In this document: piece after piece, positions 49,132 through 58,700 of the stretch | Numbering within the stretch: the first letter of the stretch is position 1 | How the letters are laid out: the number at the start of each line of letters is the position of its first letter | Origin: Amycolatopsis marina | GTDB taxonomy: Bacteria; Actinomycetota; Actinomycetes; Mycobacteriales; Pseudonocardiaceae | Reading direction: 5' to 3' | DNA length: 64,000 nt | Assembly (NCBI RefSeq): GCF_900111885.1 | Contig: NZ_FOKG01000005.1 | Span: 186,001 to 250,000, forward strand | Made by a program: the position numbers and the translations under genes | The notes under the pieces: model-generated | The model's database searches: none | Seen by the model: the letters and a program-made list of their open reading frames with translations, nothing else | What the model was told of the DNA's origin: nothing

Positions 49132-49271
49132 ATTTGTCCGAGATGAGCATGGGTCATCGCCGCTACCGGCCAAAGCCGCGGTGACCGGCCTGATCCGGCT
49201 CCACACTGGCCGGGGCACCGTCGGCATGCAGGGCCGGCGCGGTGCGACGCGGACACCTCTGGGGAGGGAAC

Positions 49272-50033
49272 ATGACCTATTTCGCCGAACTGGCCTCACC
49301 TCAGGTGGACGCGCTACGGACCGGTGATCGCGTACCGGTGCTCCTACTGCCGATCGGCGCGGTGGAGCCACACGGTCCGCACGCCCCACTCGGCACCGAC
49401 GGCCTGATCTCCTCGGCGATGTGCGAAAGGGCCGTCGCCCACTTCTCCGGGGACGAGCACGTGCGGCTGCTGATCCTGCCCGCGCTGCCCTACGGCGTCA
49501 CCAGGTACGGGGCCTCGTTCGCGGGTGCGGTGCACATCAGCGAGGACACCCTGCACTCCCTCGTGGTCGAGGTGTGCACCGCGTTGGTGGAACAGGGCCT
49601 GCACCGCGTCCTGCTGGTGAACAACCATTTCGAGCCGGAGCACGTCGAGACCCTCCGTCGCGCCGTACGGACGATGGAGGTCCGTCACGGCGTCCACATC
49701 GGACATCTGGACCTGGTGCGCAGGCGGCACGCAGCTCAACTCACCCCGGAGTTTCGTGCCGGAGAATGCCACGCGGGACGCTACGAGACCTCGCTCCTAC
49801 TGGCGGAACGCCCCGAACTGGTCGACGCCACCTCCATGCGGACGCTGCCGAGGGTCCGGGTGAACATTCCGGCCGCGGTGGCCAACGGAAAGTCGACATT
49901 CGAGGCGATGGGAATGGGTCAGGCTTATTGCGGGGCCCCCGCCGAAGCCAGCGGGGCGGAGGGTTCCACCACCTACGACACCCTGGTCGCGATGCTCGCC
50001 GATGCCGTACGGGAACTGGCGAAGGAGGTGTGA
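49272..50033 (+). CDS. Creatininase-family amidohydrolase
   Basis: The product is 253 aa from the ATG after GGAGGGAA. Metal ligands fit creatininase itself: E32, H34, D43 in IGAVEPHGPHAPLGTD, then H119 and E121 in NNHFEPEH. H167 to E172 are in the HAGRYETS segment. Other creatininase-fold deformylases and MftE peptidases have NGHGGN instead of NNHFEP. Lying with the tryptophan/kynurenine genes, it may hydrolyse N-formylkynurenine, but any cyclic or linear amide is possible. Confidence 0.87.
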   Translation: MTYFAELASPQVDALRTGDRVPVLLLPIGAVEPHGPHAPLGTDGLISSAMCERAVAHFSGDEHVRLLILPALPYGVTRYGASFAGAVHISEDTLHSLVVEVCTALVEQGLHRVLLVNNHFEPEHVETLRRAVRTMEVRHGVHIGHLDLVRRRHAAQLTPEFRAGECHAGRYETSLLLAERPELVDATSMRTLPRVRVNIPAAVANGKSTFEAMGMGQAYCGAPAEASGAEGSTTYDTLVAMLADAVRELAKEV

Positions 50034-50037
50034 CCGC

Positions 50038-51573
50038 GTGAACCTGTCGGCGTACTTCCTGGACCGCAACCTGGACGAAGGCCGTTCCGCCGACACCGCG
50101 CTGATCTGCGGCGACACCAGCCACACCTACGCGGAACTGAAGGAACTCACCGACCGGGCGGCCGGTGCACTGCGGGAACTCGGCGTCGGCAAAGGCGACC
50201 GCGTCCTGCTCGCCTGCAGTGACAGCGTGGAGTTCGTCGCGGCATGGTTCGGCGCACAGAAGATCGGTGCGGTCACCGCCGAGGTCTACACCTTCCTCAA
50301 ACCCGAGGACTACCGGTACTTCCTGCGCTACACCGAGGCTTCGGTCGTACTGGTGGACGCGCAGACCATCGAACCCGTCCGACAGGCGCTGGGCACCCTC
50401 CCGGACGAGGACCGGGCGGTCGTCGTGGCGACAAGGGTCGCACCGGAACTGCTCCACTCCGGCGAGCATCCTTTGGAGACACTGCTCAAGCAGGCCGTCG
50501 CAGTGCGGGAAGCGGTCACCATGGCGGCCGAGGACATCGCGATCTGGAAGTTCACCACCGGTAGCACCGGGGCGCCGAAAGCCTGTGTGCATCCCGTTCG
50601 CAGCGCACTGAAGAGCTTCGAGTGCTACGGGCGCGGAGTGCTGGGGCTGGGCTCCGACGATGTGGTCCTCGCGGTGCCGAAGTTGTTCTTCGGTTACGCG
50701 CGTGATCTCGTGGCGCTCTTCCCCTTCGCGGTCGGCGGGACAGGGATCGTCTTCGCCGAGCGCAGCACACCCGAACTGATCTTCGAACTGATCGAGCGGC
50801 ATGGCCCGAGCATTCTGGTCAACGTGCCGACGATGATGAGCGCCATGGCCGCCCATCCGCGCCGGCACGACGCCGACCTGAGCTCACTGCGGCTGTGCAC
50901 CTCGGCGGGGGAAGCACTGCCCGCGGAACTGCTCCGCCGCTGGGACCGCGCCTTCGGCGTCCCGGTGCTGGACGGAATCGGCTCGTCGGAGGCTTACCAC
51001 ATCTACATCTCCAACCGGCCCGGCGCGACGCGGCCGGGCACCGTCGGCACCCCGGTTCCCGGCTACACCGCCCGGATCGTGGGCGAGCGGGGCGAGCGCC
51101 TTCCGGACGGCGAGATCGGCACGCTCGAGGTCACCGGGCCGACAACCGCACTGGAATACCGTGGTGCGCCGGAGAAAACGGCCGAGACGTTCGACGGCGA
51201 CACCGTGCGGACCGGAGACCTGTTCAGCCGTGATTCCGACGGCTTCTTCACCCATCACGGGCGCGCCGACGAACTGCTCAAGGTCGGCGGGATCTTCGTC
51301 GTTCCCAGCGAGATCGAACATCGGCTGATCGGGCATCCGGACGTCGTGGACTGCGCCGTGGTCGGGCACTCCGACGGGGAACTGGTCCGGCCGTGGGCCT
51401 ACGTCGTACTGCGCGAGGGGGCGACGGCCGACGGCACCCGACTACGCGAGTTCCTCAAGGCGAAGCTGCCCGGATACAAGTGCCCCAAGACGTTCCACGT
51501 CGTCGACGAACTCCCCCGCACGGCCAACGGCAAACTCGACCGCAAGGCGCTGCGGGCGAGAAACCGGCCATAA
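50038..51573 (+). CDS. Benzoate/2-aminobenzoate-CoA ligase-like enzyme
   Basis: The product is 511 aa from the GTG five bases after the creatininase stop with GGAGG. Adenylate-forming motifs are FTTGSTGAPKACVH (P-loop), KLFFGYARDLVALFPFAVGGT (benzoate-CoA ligase family), DGIGSSEAYHIYISN, RTGDLFSRDSDGFFTHHGRADELLKVGG and PRTANGKLDRK (catalytic Lys). It activates an aromatic acid as CoA ester; anthranilate is the likely substrate given kynureninase next door. No acyl-carrier domain is present. Confidence 0.88.
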   Translation: MNLSAYFLDRNLDEGRSADTALICGDTSHTYAELKELTDRAAGALRELGVGKGDRVLLACSDSVEFVAAWFGAQKIGAVTAEVYTFLKPEDYRYFLRYTEASVVLVDAQTIEPVRQALGTLPDEDRAVVVATRVAPELLHSGEHPLETLLKQAVAVREAVTMAAEDIAIWKFTTGSTGAPKACVHPVRSALKSFECYGRGVLGLGSDDVVLAVPKLFFGYARDLVALFPFAVGGTGIVFAERSTPELIFELIERHGPSILVNVPTMMSAMAAHPRRHDADLSSLRLCTSAGEALPAELLRRWDRAFGVPVLDGIGSSEAYHIYISNRPGATRPGTVGTPVPGYTARIVGERGERLPDGEIGTLEVTGPTTALEYRGAPEKTAETFDGDTVRTGDLFSRDSDGFFTHHGRADELLKVGGIFVVPSEIEHRLIGHPDVVDCAVVGHSDGELVRPWAYVVLREGATADGTRLREFLKAKLPGYKCPKTFHVVDELPRTANGKLDRKALRARNRP

Positions 51574-51586
51574 CCGCGCACGATCA

Positions 51587-52504
51587 TCACACGCTGGCGC
51601 GGCCGCGTGCCGGGATGTCGATCTCGGGCGCGGGAATGTCGAACACGCGTGCGGGGAACGCGAACACGCGGTCGTGGCCGAGTGCCGCGTCGACCGCGGC
51701 TTGGGCCAGCGCGGCCAGTTCGCGGCGGTCGGCCGCCCGGCCGGGGGCGATCTCCGGGCAGACGAAGACCTCCAGGACCAGTCCGCGCAGGCGGGCGACC
51801 CGGCGCACCGAGTCGATCAGTGACTCCGGCCCGATGAAGGCTGGTTCCGGCGTCTCCCGGCCATCGGCCAGCCGGTAGCGCAGCGCGACCGGGCGCACGG
51901 GCACCCCGCCGTCGATGGCCGCCTGGAAGGCAGCCGTGGTGAACCGGCCGGAGCCCAGCCCGCACCACGTGGTGCCCTCCGGGGTGACGTTGACCAACGA
52001 GCCATCGCGCAGCACGGTGGCGAGCTCGGCCATCGTCGCGGGGAGGGTGGACAGCCGCTCCCGGTCGAGGAAGATGCTGCCCGCCCTCGACACGAGACCG
52101 CCGAGCACCGGCCAGCTCGCGATCTCCTTCTTTGCCAGCGCGCGCATCGGCCGGACGGCGTTGACCGCGGCGATGTCCAGCCAGGAGATGTGATTGTTGA
52201 CCACAAGGGCACCGCGACCGGCAGGCGAGTTCCGCAGATCCGCGCCGCCCCGCACGATCAGGCGCACGCCGAACGCCCGCAGCACGCCGGTGAAGACCAG
52301 GCGTACCAGCAGCTCGCGCGCTCGCCGCCCCAGCACGAACAACACCGGGGCGAGCAGCAGTGCGCCGAGGACCACGCCGATCGCCGCGCTGAGCCGCAAC
52401 ACCCCGCGGGGGAACGCGACGGCGGGCGCGGGCTCGGTCAGGCAGGCATCGCCGCAGGGGGAAGTGGGCATCCACGGATGCCTGCCCGGGATCGCGGTGG
52501 TCAT
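51587..52504 (-). CDS. olsA: PlsC-type acyltransferase (OlsA-like)
   Basis: The product is 305 aa from the ATG overlapping the olsB stop. It has hydrophobic N-terminal segments and the PlsC motifs NNHISWLDIAA (H..D), SIFLDRERLS, and VNVTPEGTTW (EGT). With a preceding OlsB-like acyltransferase it is likely lyso-ornithine lipid O-acyltransferase, the second step of ornithine-lipid synthesis, although a phosphatidic-acid acyltransferase role is possible. Confidence 0.82.
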   Translation of the reverse strand: MTTAIPGRHPWMPTSPCGDACLTEPAPAVAFPRGVLRLSAAIGVVLGALLLAPVLFVLGRRARELLVRLVFTGVLRAFGVRLIVRGGADLRNSPAGRGALVVNNHISWLDIAAVNAVRPMRALAKKEIASWPVLGGLVSRAGSIFLDRERLSTLPATMAELATVLRDGSLVNVTPEGTTWCGLGSGRFTTAAFQAAIDGGVPVRPVALRYRLADGRETPEPAFIGPESLIDSVRRVARLRGLVLEVFVCPEIAPGRAADRRELAALAQAAVDAALGHDRVFAFPARVFDIPAPEIDIPARGRASV

Positions 52505-53283
52505 GACCCGATCCCGAGGAAGAACTTCAGGTAGCGCTCGTCGATGCGCTGAAGATCCAGCAGGACGAAGAAGTCGGCGACATCGAAGTCCGGATCGAAC
52601 GCCGGTGGCCCGCAGACCTGCGCGCCGAGCCGGACGTACCCCTTGAGCAGCGGTGGCAGCACGGATCGAGTCGGCCGCGCGACACCGGTGTCGTCCCAGG
52701 GGTGCAGGGGCACGACCCGCCGCGAGTCCGGGGAATAGTGGCGTGCGCGAACCACATCCCACACGCCTGCCGCGTAGCTGCCCCCATCACTCAGCGGAAC
52801 CGATGCGCAGCCGACGAGGTAGCGGTGCCCGGCGAGGAGCATGTATCGGGCGATTCCCGCCCAGACCAGGCTCACCACGCCGCCACCACGGTGCGCCGGG
52901 TCCACACAGGAACGTCCTGCCTCCACAAGCGACGGACGAAGGCGGGACAGTGCGGCCAGGTCGAACTCGGTGTCGGAGTAGAGCCCGCCCGCCGCCGCGG
53001 CGCGTTCCGGTGGAAGCATCCGGTAGGTTCCGACGATCTCGCCGCTCGTGTCCTCGCGGACCACGAGGTGGTCGCAGAAGGCGTCGAACTCGTCGATGTC
53101 CAGACCGGGCTGTGGGGAGCGGATCGTCGCCCCCATCTCCTCGGCGAAAACTCGGTAGCGAAGCCGTTGGGCGGCAAGGACTTCTTCGTTGTCGTTGGCG
53201 ACGAGCAGCGAGTAGCTCGGAGTACCCGCCGGGAGCTCGGCACCCGTCTGATCAGTGCTGACGAGTAGCTGGGACCGCGTCAT
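52501..53283 (-). CDS. olsB: GNAT-fold acyltransferase (OlsB-like, PF13444)
   Basis: The product is 260 aa. LAAQRLRYRVFAEEMGATIRSPQPGLDIDEFDAFCDHLVVRE is the start of the hemolysin-like/OlsB acyltransferase domain, followed by EAGRSCVDPAHRGGGVVSLVWAGIARYMLL, the acyl donor site. OlsB adds a 3-hydroxy fatty acyl group to ornithine. Overlap with the OlsA-like gene supports an ornithine-lipid operon, a phosphate-free membrane lipid. No regulator is seen. Confidence 0.85.
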   Translation of the reverse strand: MTRSQLLVSTDQTGAELPAGTPSYSLLVANDNEEVLAAQRLRYRVFAEEMGATIRSPQPGLDIDEFDAFCDHLVVREDTSGEIVGTYRMLPPERAAAAGGLYSDTEFDLAALSRLRPSLVEAGRSCVDPAHRGGGVVSLVWAGIARYMLLAGHRYLVGCASVPLSDGGSYAAGVWDVVRARHYSPDSRRVVPLHPWDDTGVARPTRSVLPPLLKGYVRLGAQVCGPPAFDPDFDVADFFVLLDLQRIDERYLKFFLGIGS

Positions 53284-53404
53284 ACCCTAGGTCTACCGGC
53301 CGGATCGGAGACACGGAGAGTCCCATCCGGTGACCCTTCGATGCACACTCCGTTAACGCGAGGTTCTCAGGTTCCTCTCAGCCTTGGGCTCGCCCGGTTC
53401 CAGC

Positions 53405-54016
53405 TCACGTTGCGGGTGGCCGCAGCCCGCTCAGCAGCCGCGACATCACCTGCGCGCACTCCTCCCGCACCCGGGCCTTGTCCGCGTCCTCCGCATCGGC
53501 CAACAGCATTCCGGCCGCGCCGAGCAGGGAAAAGGCGAACCGGGTCGTCGTTTCCATGGGAGTCGGCTCGATGTGCCCGCTCTCGACGAGGGCGCCCAGC
53601 ATCTGCTCGACGAGGCCGTACGCGAACTTCTCCTCACACAGCTTCCAGCCGTGCCAGCCGAGCGCGACCGGCCCCTCGTGCCAGACGAGTCTTCCGTAGA
53701 GCGGGTCGCAGCAACGTTCGAGGAACTCGTTCAACGCGACCATCGCCGACTCCCAGGGATCGGCGACCCCGGCCGCCGCTTCGGCCACCCGTCGCATCGC
53801 ATCGGACTCCATGACCTCGAATACGGCCTCGAACAGGGCTTTTTTGCTGGAGAAGTGGTGATAGACGGCGCCACGGGTGACCTGGGTGGCCGTGGCGACG
53901 TCATCGAGAGCGGTCCCGGCGAACCCCCGCTCGGCGAACATCCGCGTCGCCGTTTCCAGTAGGGCCGCGCGCGTGGCCTCCGAGTACTGCTCCCGCCGAC
54001 TCTTGACAGATGACAT
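53405..54016 (-). CDS. TetR-family repressor of the P450 unit
   Basis: The product is 203 aa from the ATG at 54016. The HTH is at 11-56 (YSEATRAALLETATRMFAERGFAGTALDDVATATQVTRGAVYHHFSSKKALF), highly typical of TetR. The ligand domain is hydrophobic. It is divergent from the 135-aa gene/P450 operon, with a palindromic operator (54032-54048) between. Confidence 0.9.
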   Translation of the reverse strand: MSSVKSRREQYSEATRAALLETATRMFAERGFAGTALDDVATATQVTRGAVYHHFSSKKALFEAVFEVMESDAMRRVAEAAAGVADPWESAMVALNEFLERCCDPLYGRLVWHEGPVALGWHGWKLCEEKFAYGLVEQMLGALVESGHIEPTPMETTTRFAFSLLGAAGMLLADAEDADKARVREECAQVMSRLLSGLRPPAT

Positions 54017-54031
54017 ACGGGAAGCATAGAA

Positions 54032-54048
54032 ACATACACAGAGTATGT
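54032..54048. promoter_or_regulatory. TetR operator between regulator and P450 operon
   Basis: ACATAC (54032-54037) and GTATGT (54043-54048) form an inverted repeat with 5-nt spacer. A further TGACATAC half-site at 54012-54018 lies across the TetR start. It matches the place and size of TetR operators. Confidence 0.65.
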
Positions 54049-54074
54049 CACCAACACAGAGCAGGTGAGCCGCC

Positions 54075-54482
54075 ATGACCGAGGCATGGGAACGCGCAAG
54101 ACGGCGCAGGCAGCTGACGCACGCGGTGCTGGACGGCCTCGTTGACCAGCGGAATCCGGTACTCACTCACGCGCAGTGCGCCTCCATCGAGGCGGAGTTC
54201 GGTGATCTCGACAGCTTTCTCGGAGAGGTCCAGGCTTACTGGTACCGGGCGTTCGACGCCCGACTGGACCAACTGCTGGCCGAGGACGACCCGGAACTGG
54301 GCGCGCGGGTCGACGCACTCTGGCAGGCGCTGTCCCGGGAACAGCCCGCAGCGCGCCGCCTGCTCGACGCGTACGCGGATCGACCGACCCTCCGCGCGGG
54401 CCAGGAACACCATCGGCAACGACTGCTGACGGCGACGGGAGCCGACCAGGAGTTTTTCCGGAAGCAACGAGCCATGACGTGA
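54075..54482 (+). CDS. Small helical hypothetical protein in P450 operon
   Basis: The product is 135 aa, rich in Ala/Arg/Glu/Leu with no signal peptide or membrane segment. It opens WERARRRRQLTHAVLDGLVDQ. It reads as a coiled helical protein. It is encoded 12 bp before the P450 and likely co-expressed under the TetR repressor. No family is recognised and its role (partner, carrier or chaperone) is unknown. Confidence 0.7.
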   Translation: MTEAWERARRRRQLTHAVLDGLVDQRNPVLTHAQCASIEAEFGDLDSFLGEVQAYWYRAFDARLDQLLAEDDPELGARVDALWQALSREQPAARRLLDAYADRPTLRAGQEHHRQRLLTATGADQEFFRKQRAMT

Positions 54483-54494
54483 AGGAGTAGTGGA

Positions 54495-55730
54495 ATGACG
54501 GAGAATGTGGTGACGGAGAACGACGAGGTGCTGTTCGATCCGTTCGCGCCCGGATTCACCGACGACCCGTATCCGCAGTACCGGCAACTGCGCGAAGCCG
54601 GACCGGTATACCAGCATCCGCTGGGGTTCTGGCTGCTCACGCAGCACGCCGAAGTGTCGGACCTGCTGCGGTCAGGGCTTTCCGTCGAGGACCGCAACCT
54701 CGGCCCGAGTCCGATGCGGGACCTGCGCGAGCAGGCGGGCATCGACGTGGACCCGCGCGCAGGCGGACTGTCCATGCTGGACCGCGATCCGCCCGACCAC
54801 ACCCGGCTGCGGTCGCTGGTGTCGAAGGTGTTCACTCCGCGCTCGATCGCGGCACTGGAACCCGAGGTGACCGCCCTGGTCGACGAGGCACTGGACCGAA
54901 TAGCGGAGGCCGGCAGCGTCGACCTCGTCGAGGAGCTGGCGTTCCCACTGCCGTTCGCGGTCATCTCCCGGATGCTGGGGATGCCGCCGGTGGACCACGT
55001 CCGGCTGCGGGAACTGACCGCACAGCTGGTGCGCTCCCTCGAACCCGTGAACGATCCGGCGACGCTCGCCGCGATCGCCGCAGCCGATGCCGAGCTGTCC
55101 GCCGTCATCGCCGATGTGATCGCGTGGAAGCGGGACAACGAGGCGGACGACCTGCTCACCGCGCTGATCGCGGCCGAACACGACGGCGACGTGCTCAGTG
55201 ACGAGGAACTGGTGGCGCAGGTGGTGCTGCTCTACGTCGCGGGCCACGAGACGACCGTGAACCTCATCGCGGGCGGTGTGCTCGCGTTGCTGCGAGAGCC
55301 GGACCAGCTGGCACTGTTGCGTGAGCGGCCCGACCTCGCGGGCGCCGCGACCGAGGAGCTGCTGCGCTACGACAGCCCCGTGCAGCTCAGCAGACGAATC
55401 ACCCTCGAACCGCACACGATTCTCGGGCACGTCATCCCGCCGGGGTCCTTCGTCATCGCAAGCCTCGCCTCGGCCAACCGGGACGAGCGGTTCTGGGGCC
55501 CGGACGCCGACCAGGTGCGCATCGACCGGCCGGACGCACGCAGACACGTCTCCTTCGGCGGCGGCCCGCACCACTGCCTCGGCGCGGCGCTGGCCCGGCT
55601 GGAGGCGCGGGTCGCGTTCGGCAGGCTCGTCGAACGCTTCGACACGCTCGCCCTCGACGGCGAGGTGGAGTGGAACGGTCGCATCAACCTCCGCGGTCCC
55701 GGCCGGTTGCCGGTGAGCGTGACGGCATAA
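54495..55730 (+). CDS. Cytochrome P450
   Basis: The product is 411 aa with an AAGGAG site. The I-helix motif is LLYVAGHETTVNLIAGG (AGxET). ATEELLRYDSP is the ExxR helix, and heme Cys361 lies in FGGGPHHCLGAALARLE. It is a typical soluble actinobacterial CYP (CYP105/107-like) acting on an unknown lipophilic substrate; ferredoxin and reductase are not encoded nearby. Control by the TetR at 53405 suggests induction by its substrate. Confidence 0.93.
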   Translation: MTENVVTENDEVLFDPFAPGFTDDPYPQYRQLREAGPVYQHPLGFWLLTQHAEVSDLLRSGLSVEDRNLGPSPMRDLREQAGIDVDPRAGGLSMLDRDPPDHTRLRSLVSKVFTPRSIAALEPEVTALVDEALDRIAEAGSVDLVEELAFPLPFAVISRMLGMPPVDHVRLRELTAQLVRSLEPVNDPATLAAIAAADAELSAVIADVIAWKRDNEADDLLTALIAAEHDGDVLSDEELVAQVVLLYVAGHETTVNLIAGGVLALLREPDQLALLRERPDLAGAATEELLRYDSPVQLSRRITLEPHTILGHVIPPGSFVIASLASANRDERFWGPDADQVRIDRPDARRHVSFGGGPHHCLGAALARLEARVAFGRLVERFDTLALDGEVEWNGRINLRGPGRLPVSVTA

Positions 55731-55734
55731 CGAC

Positions 55735-55773
55735 GTCAGGGGCACCCTGCCGTGTGGCAAGGGTGCCCCTGAC
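55735..55773. terminator. Bidirectional terminator between P450 and M36 protease
   Basis: Perfect 14-bp arms beginning GTCAGGGGCACCCT around an 11-nt centre lie in the 53-bp gap of two convergent genes. Confidence 0.85.
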
Positions 55774-55783
55774 AGCTTCTGTC

Positions 55784-58700
55784 CTACTGGGTGTCGGTCG
55801 CGGTGAGGGTGATCGGGATTCCCGCACCAAGCCAGAGCTGGCTCAGCACGAAGCGGGTGCCGCTCGGCAAGGTCGCGGACTCGTCGGCAGCCGCGGAGGC
55901 GGCCGAACCGGTCGGCGAGCAGGATGCGTCATAGAAGTACAGATCCAGGTCGTACGGGGCCGTGCTGTCCCCGGTGACCATCACCTTGTGCGCACCGTCG
56001 CCGAAGCTCGCCGGGAGTTCGGTGACCCAGCCGTCGGCGCCCTGGGCGGGCGGGGGCGGCACAGTGCAGTTCGACGTCAGTGCAGCCGCGGTGACGCCGG
56101 TCGGCGCGGATCCGGTGGACGGGTTGCCCGCCGCGATCGTGCCGTTGTCGACCACCGGCTCGTCCGGCGGTGTCGGTGGCAACGGCTCGACACCCTTGAC
56201 CTTGCCGGAGAACACCTGCAGCTCCGCCGCCTGCACCCGCGTCTTCGTCTCGCCAAGCGCGGAGTCCGTCCAGAAGCGCACGTAACGAGCATCCACCGGA
56301 TTGTCCAATGTGAACGTCCGGTAGTGCAGATCCGGTGCGGTCGGGCGAGGTGTCTCGTAGCCGAAGGCGTCGGTCTCCACTCGTACCGTCTGCCAGTTGA
56401 CCCCGTCCGTGGATGTCTGCAGCGCGAACCCGCGCAGGCCCTCGAAACGGGACGTGGTGAACGCACTCACCTGCACCGCGGAGATCGGCGCAGCCTTGGC
56501 CAGTTCGATCGTGGCGTTGCCGGTGCCCGGCGCCGCCGCCCAGCTGCTGGCCTCGGTGTCGTCGAGCAGTTTGTCCGCTCCTGCCGAGGTCGAGGAGACG
56601 ACCTTGGCACCGTTGGCCGTCGAGGCCAGGTTGGGCTGCATCGAGAACTGCTTGGCGGTCGTCTTTCCCGCGCGAACCGAGACGTCGGTGAAGGTGTGTG
56701 CGCCGAAGCCGGGGGCGGAGATCGTCACCGGATAGCTGCCCGCACTGACCGGGGCGGAGAACGCACCGGTGGAGGAGGTCTTCCGCAACGGGCTCACCCT
56801 TGCTTCGAAGACTCCGAGCATCACCTTGGCCCCGGCGATGGGCTCACCGGTCGACGCGTTCACCACAGTGCCGGTGAACGTTCCGTTGTGTGCCGGGTTC
56901 ACGTGCGCGAACGAGGGCACGGGATCGGTGTCCTCGCCCCCTTCGGTCGTCGCGGCGACACCGAGCCCGCGCTCGGCGAACGCACCGAAGACGAGATCGA
57001 CGACCGTGGCGTAGTCGGTCCGGGAGTGGTACCGGTTGTCCAGCGCGGTACGCATTGCGTCCCGCATGTCGATAAAGGACGGATTAGGCGGCGAGAGCGG
57101 CATCGCGTCGGTGACGATGCGGGCGCTCATCTCCCCACCTGCCTTCTCGCCGAACTTCGCGACGAGCGCCTTCCGGACGTCCCACAGCGCGGTCGTCCAG
57201 ATCTCACCGTCCGAGTGCACCTCCGCGCCGACGAGGTCGTAGCCGATGTCGCCGAACGTGGTCGGGTTCTCGTCGTAGTCCCAGTTGCGAATGCCCCGGT
57301 CCGCGTTGCCGGTGACGTACTCACCCACGACCGCACGGTCGGCAAGGCCGTTGCCGTAGAGGTAGTTCAGCGCATACCAGTCACCCCAGCCCTCGCCCAT
57401 CGATCCGGACTGGTGGGTGCTCAGGGCGTTGTCCTCGCCACTGACGTACCGGTTGGACAGACCGTGCGCGTACTCGTGCTCGATCACCGTGGCATCGAAG
57501 TTGCCGTCGGTGTACGGCCCCTCGAACGCGTCGTTGATCGGCTCCCAGAGGAACATCCCGCTCCACGGCGGCAGACCGTCGGGAAGCGTGAGCATGTACG
57601 CGTTGTCCCTGCCGGTGTAGGTCGGCGCCCCGCCGGTGGCCGCACCGGCGTGCACGAGACCGAGGATGGGATCCCCGCCCTGGCCGCCCTTCCCGCTGTT
57701 GTTGACCTGGAAGTTGCCCGCCGACTCGGTGAAGCCGAGGGCGTAGAACTCGTCGTGAATGCGGTTGTGCTGCCAGAACAGGTTGGTGCTGGCCGGGTCG
57801 ACGTCGAGGGCATAGCTCGGCGGGACCGTCTCCCCCTCGCTGCGTGCCCAGTTGCTCGCATAGGAGTAGTTGAACTGGGAGGTCGCGCTGACCGGTCGCG
57901 GACCCTGGTCGGCGGGAACGAGGAAGTTCGAGTAGTTGGCGTAGGTGTCGGCGTTGTTGCCCGCCGTGGTGGGGCCGGCCAGGCCGGCGATACCACTGGG
58001 GTCGACGTAGCCGGAGGGGGACTGCTCGGTCGGCCCGAAGGGTTTGATGACCGGCGCTCCGCCGCGTTCGGCACCGGGGTGGTTCTCATACACGGTGCCC
58101 TCGGCCTCGTGGTCGACGAGGCTCGCCCGGTAGAGCACCACGCCACTCACGGCGTCGATGACGGTGTCCCAGGCCTGATCGAGCGCCTTGACGAACAGCA
58201 CGTGGTAGGCGGGCCGAGCTCCGTCCGCAGTGGGGAACGCAGCGCGACGCACGTAGGACTCGGCACCGAAGGGGCCCTTGGCGAACACCTGGAAACCGGC
58301 CCGCTCACCTGCCGCCTCTGGGGTGAAGTCGACATCCGGCGCCAACTCCGCCGCCGTGGCCCCAAGCGCCGCGGCCGGGGTCAGCTGGTGCTCCTCCAGC
58401 AAACCGCCGCTGCGGACCGGGTCGCCCGCGTAGGAGAGCACGCGACCGTCCTCGGTCACGGCGATGGTGAGATGCCCGCCACGGACCGCTCGGACGCCAC
58501 CGAACGTCTGCACGAGGGTCACGACCGTGGTGCCGGTTCCGTTCAGCTCGTGCTCGCCGACAACGTCCAGCGCGGCGACATCCTGCTCGGTGAGGCCGAA
58601 CAGCGCCTTGTTCACCTCCACAAAGGACCGAGCGACGGTCACCGGGTCACCCGATCGCGGTTCGGTCAGCCAGCCGCCGTCCTGCCTGATGGTGCGGGGG

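Noticed and set aside
53405..55730. Part of a large secondary-metabolite gene cluster
   Set aside because: No polyketide, peptide synthetase, terpene or glycosyltransferase genes occur in the window; it is a single P450 unit.
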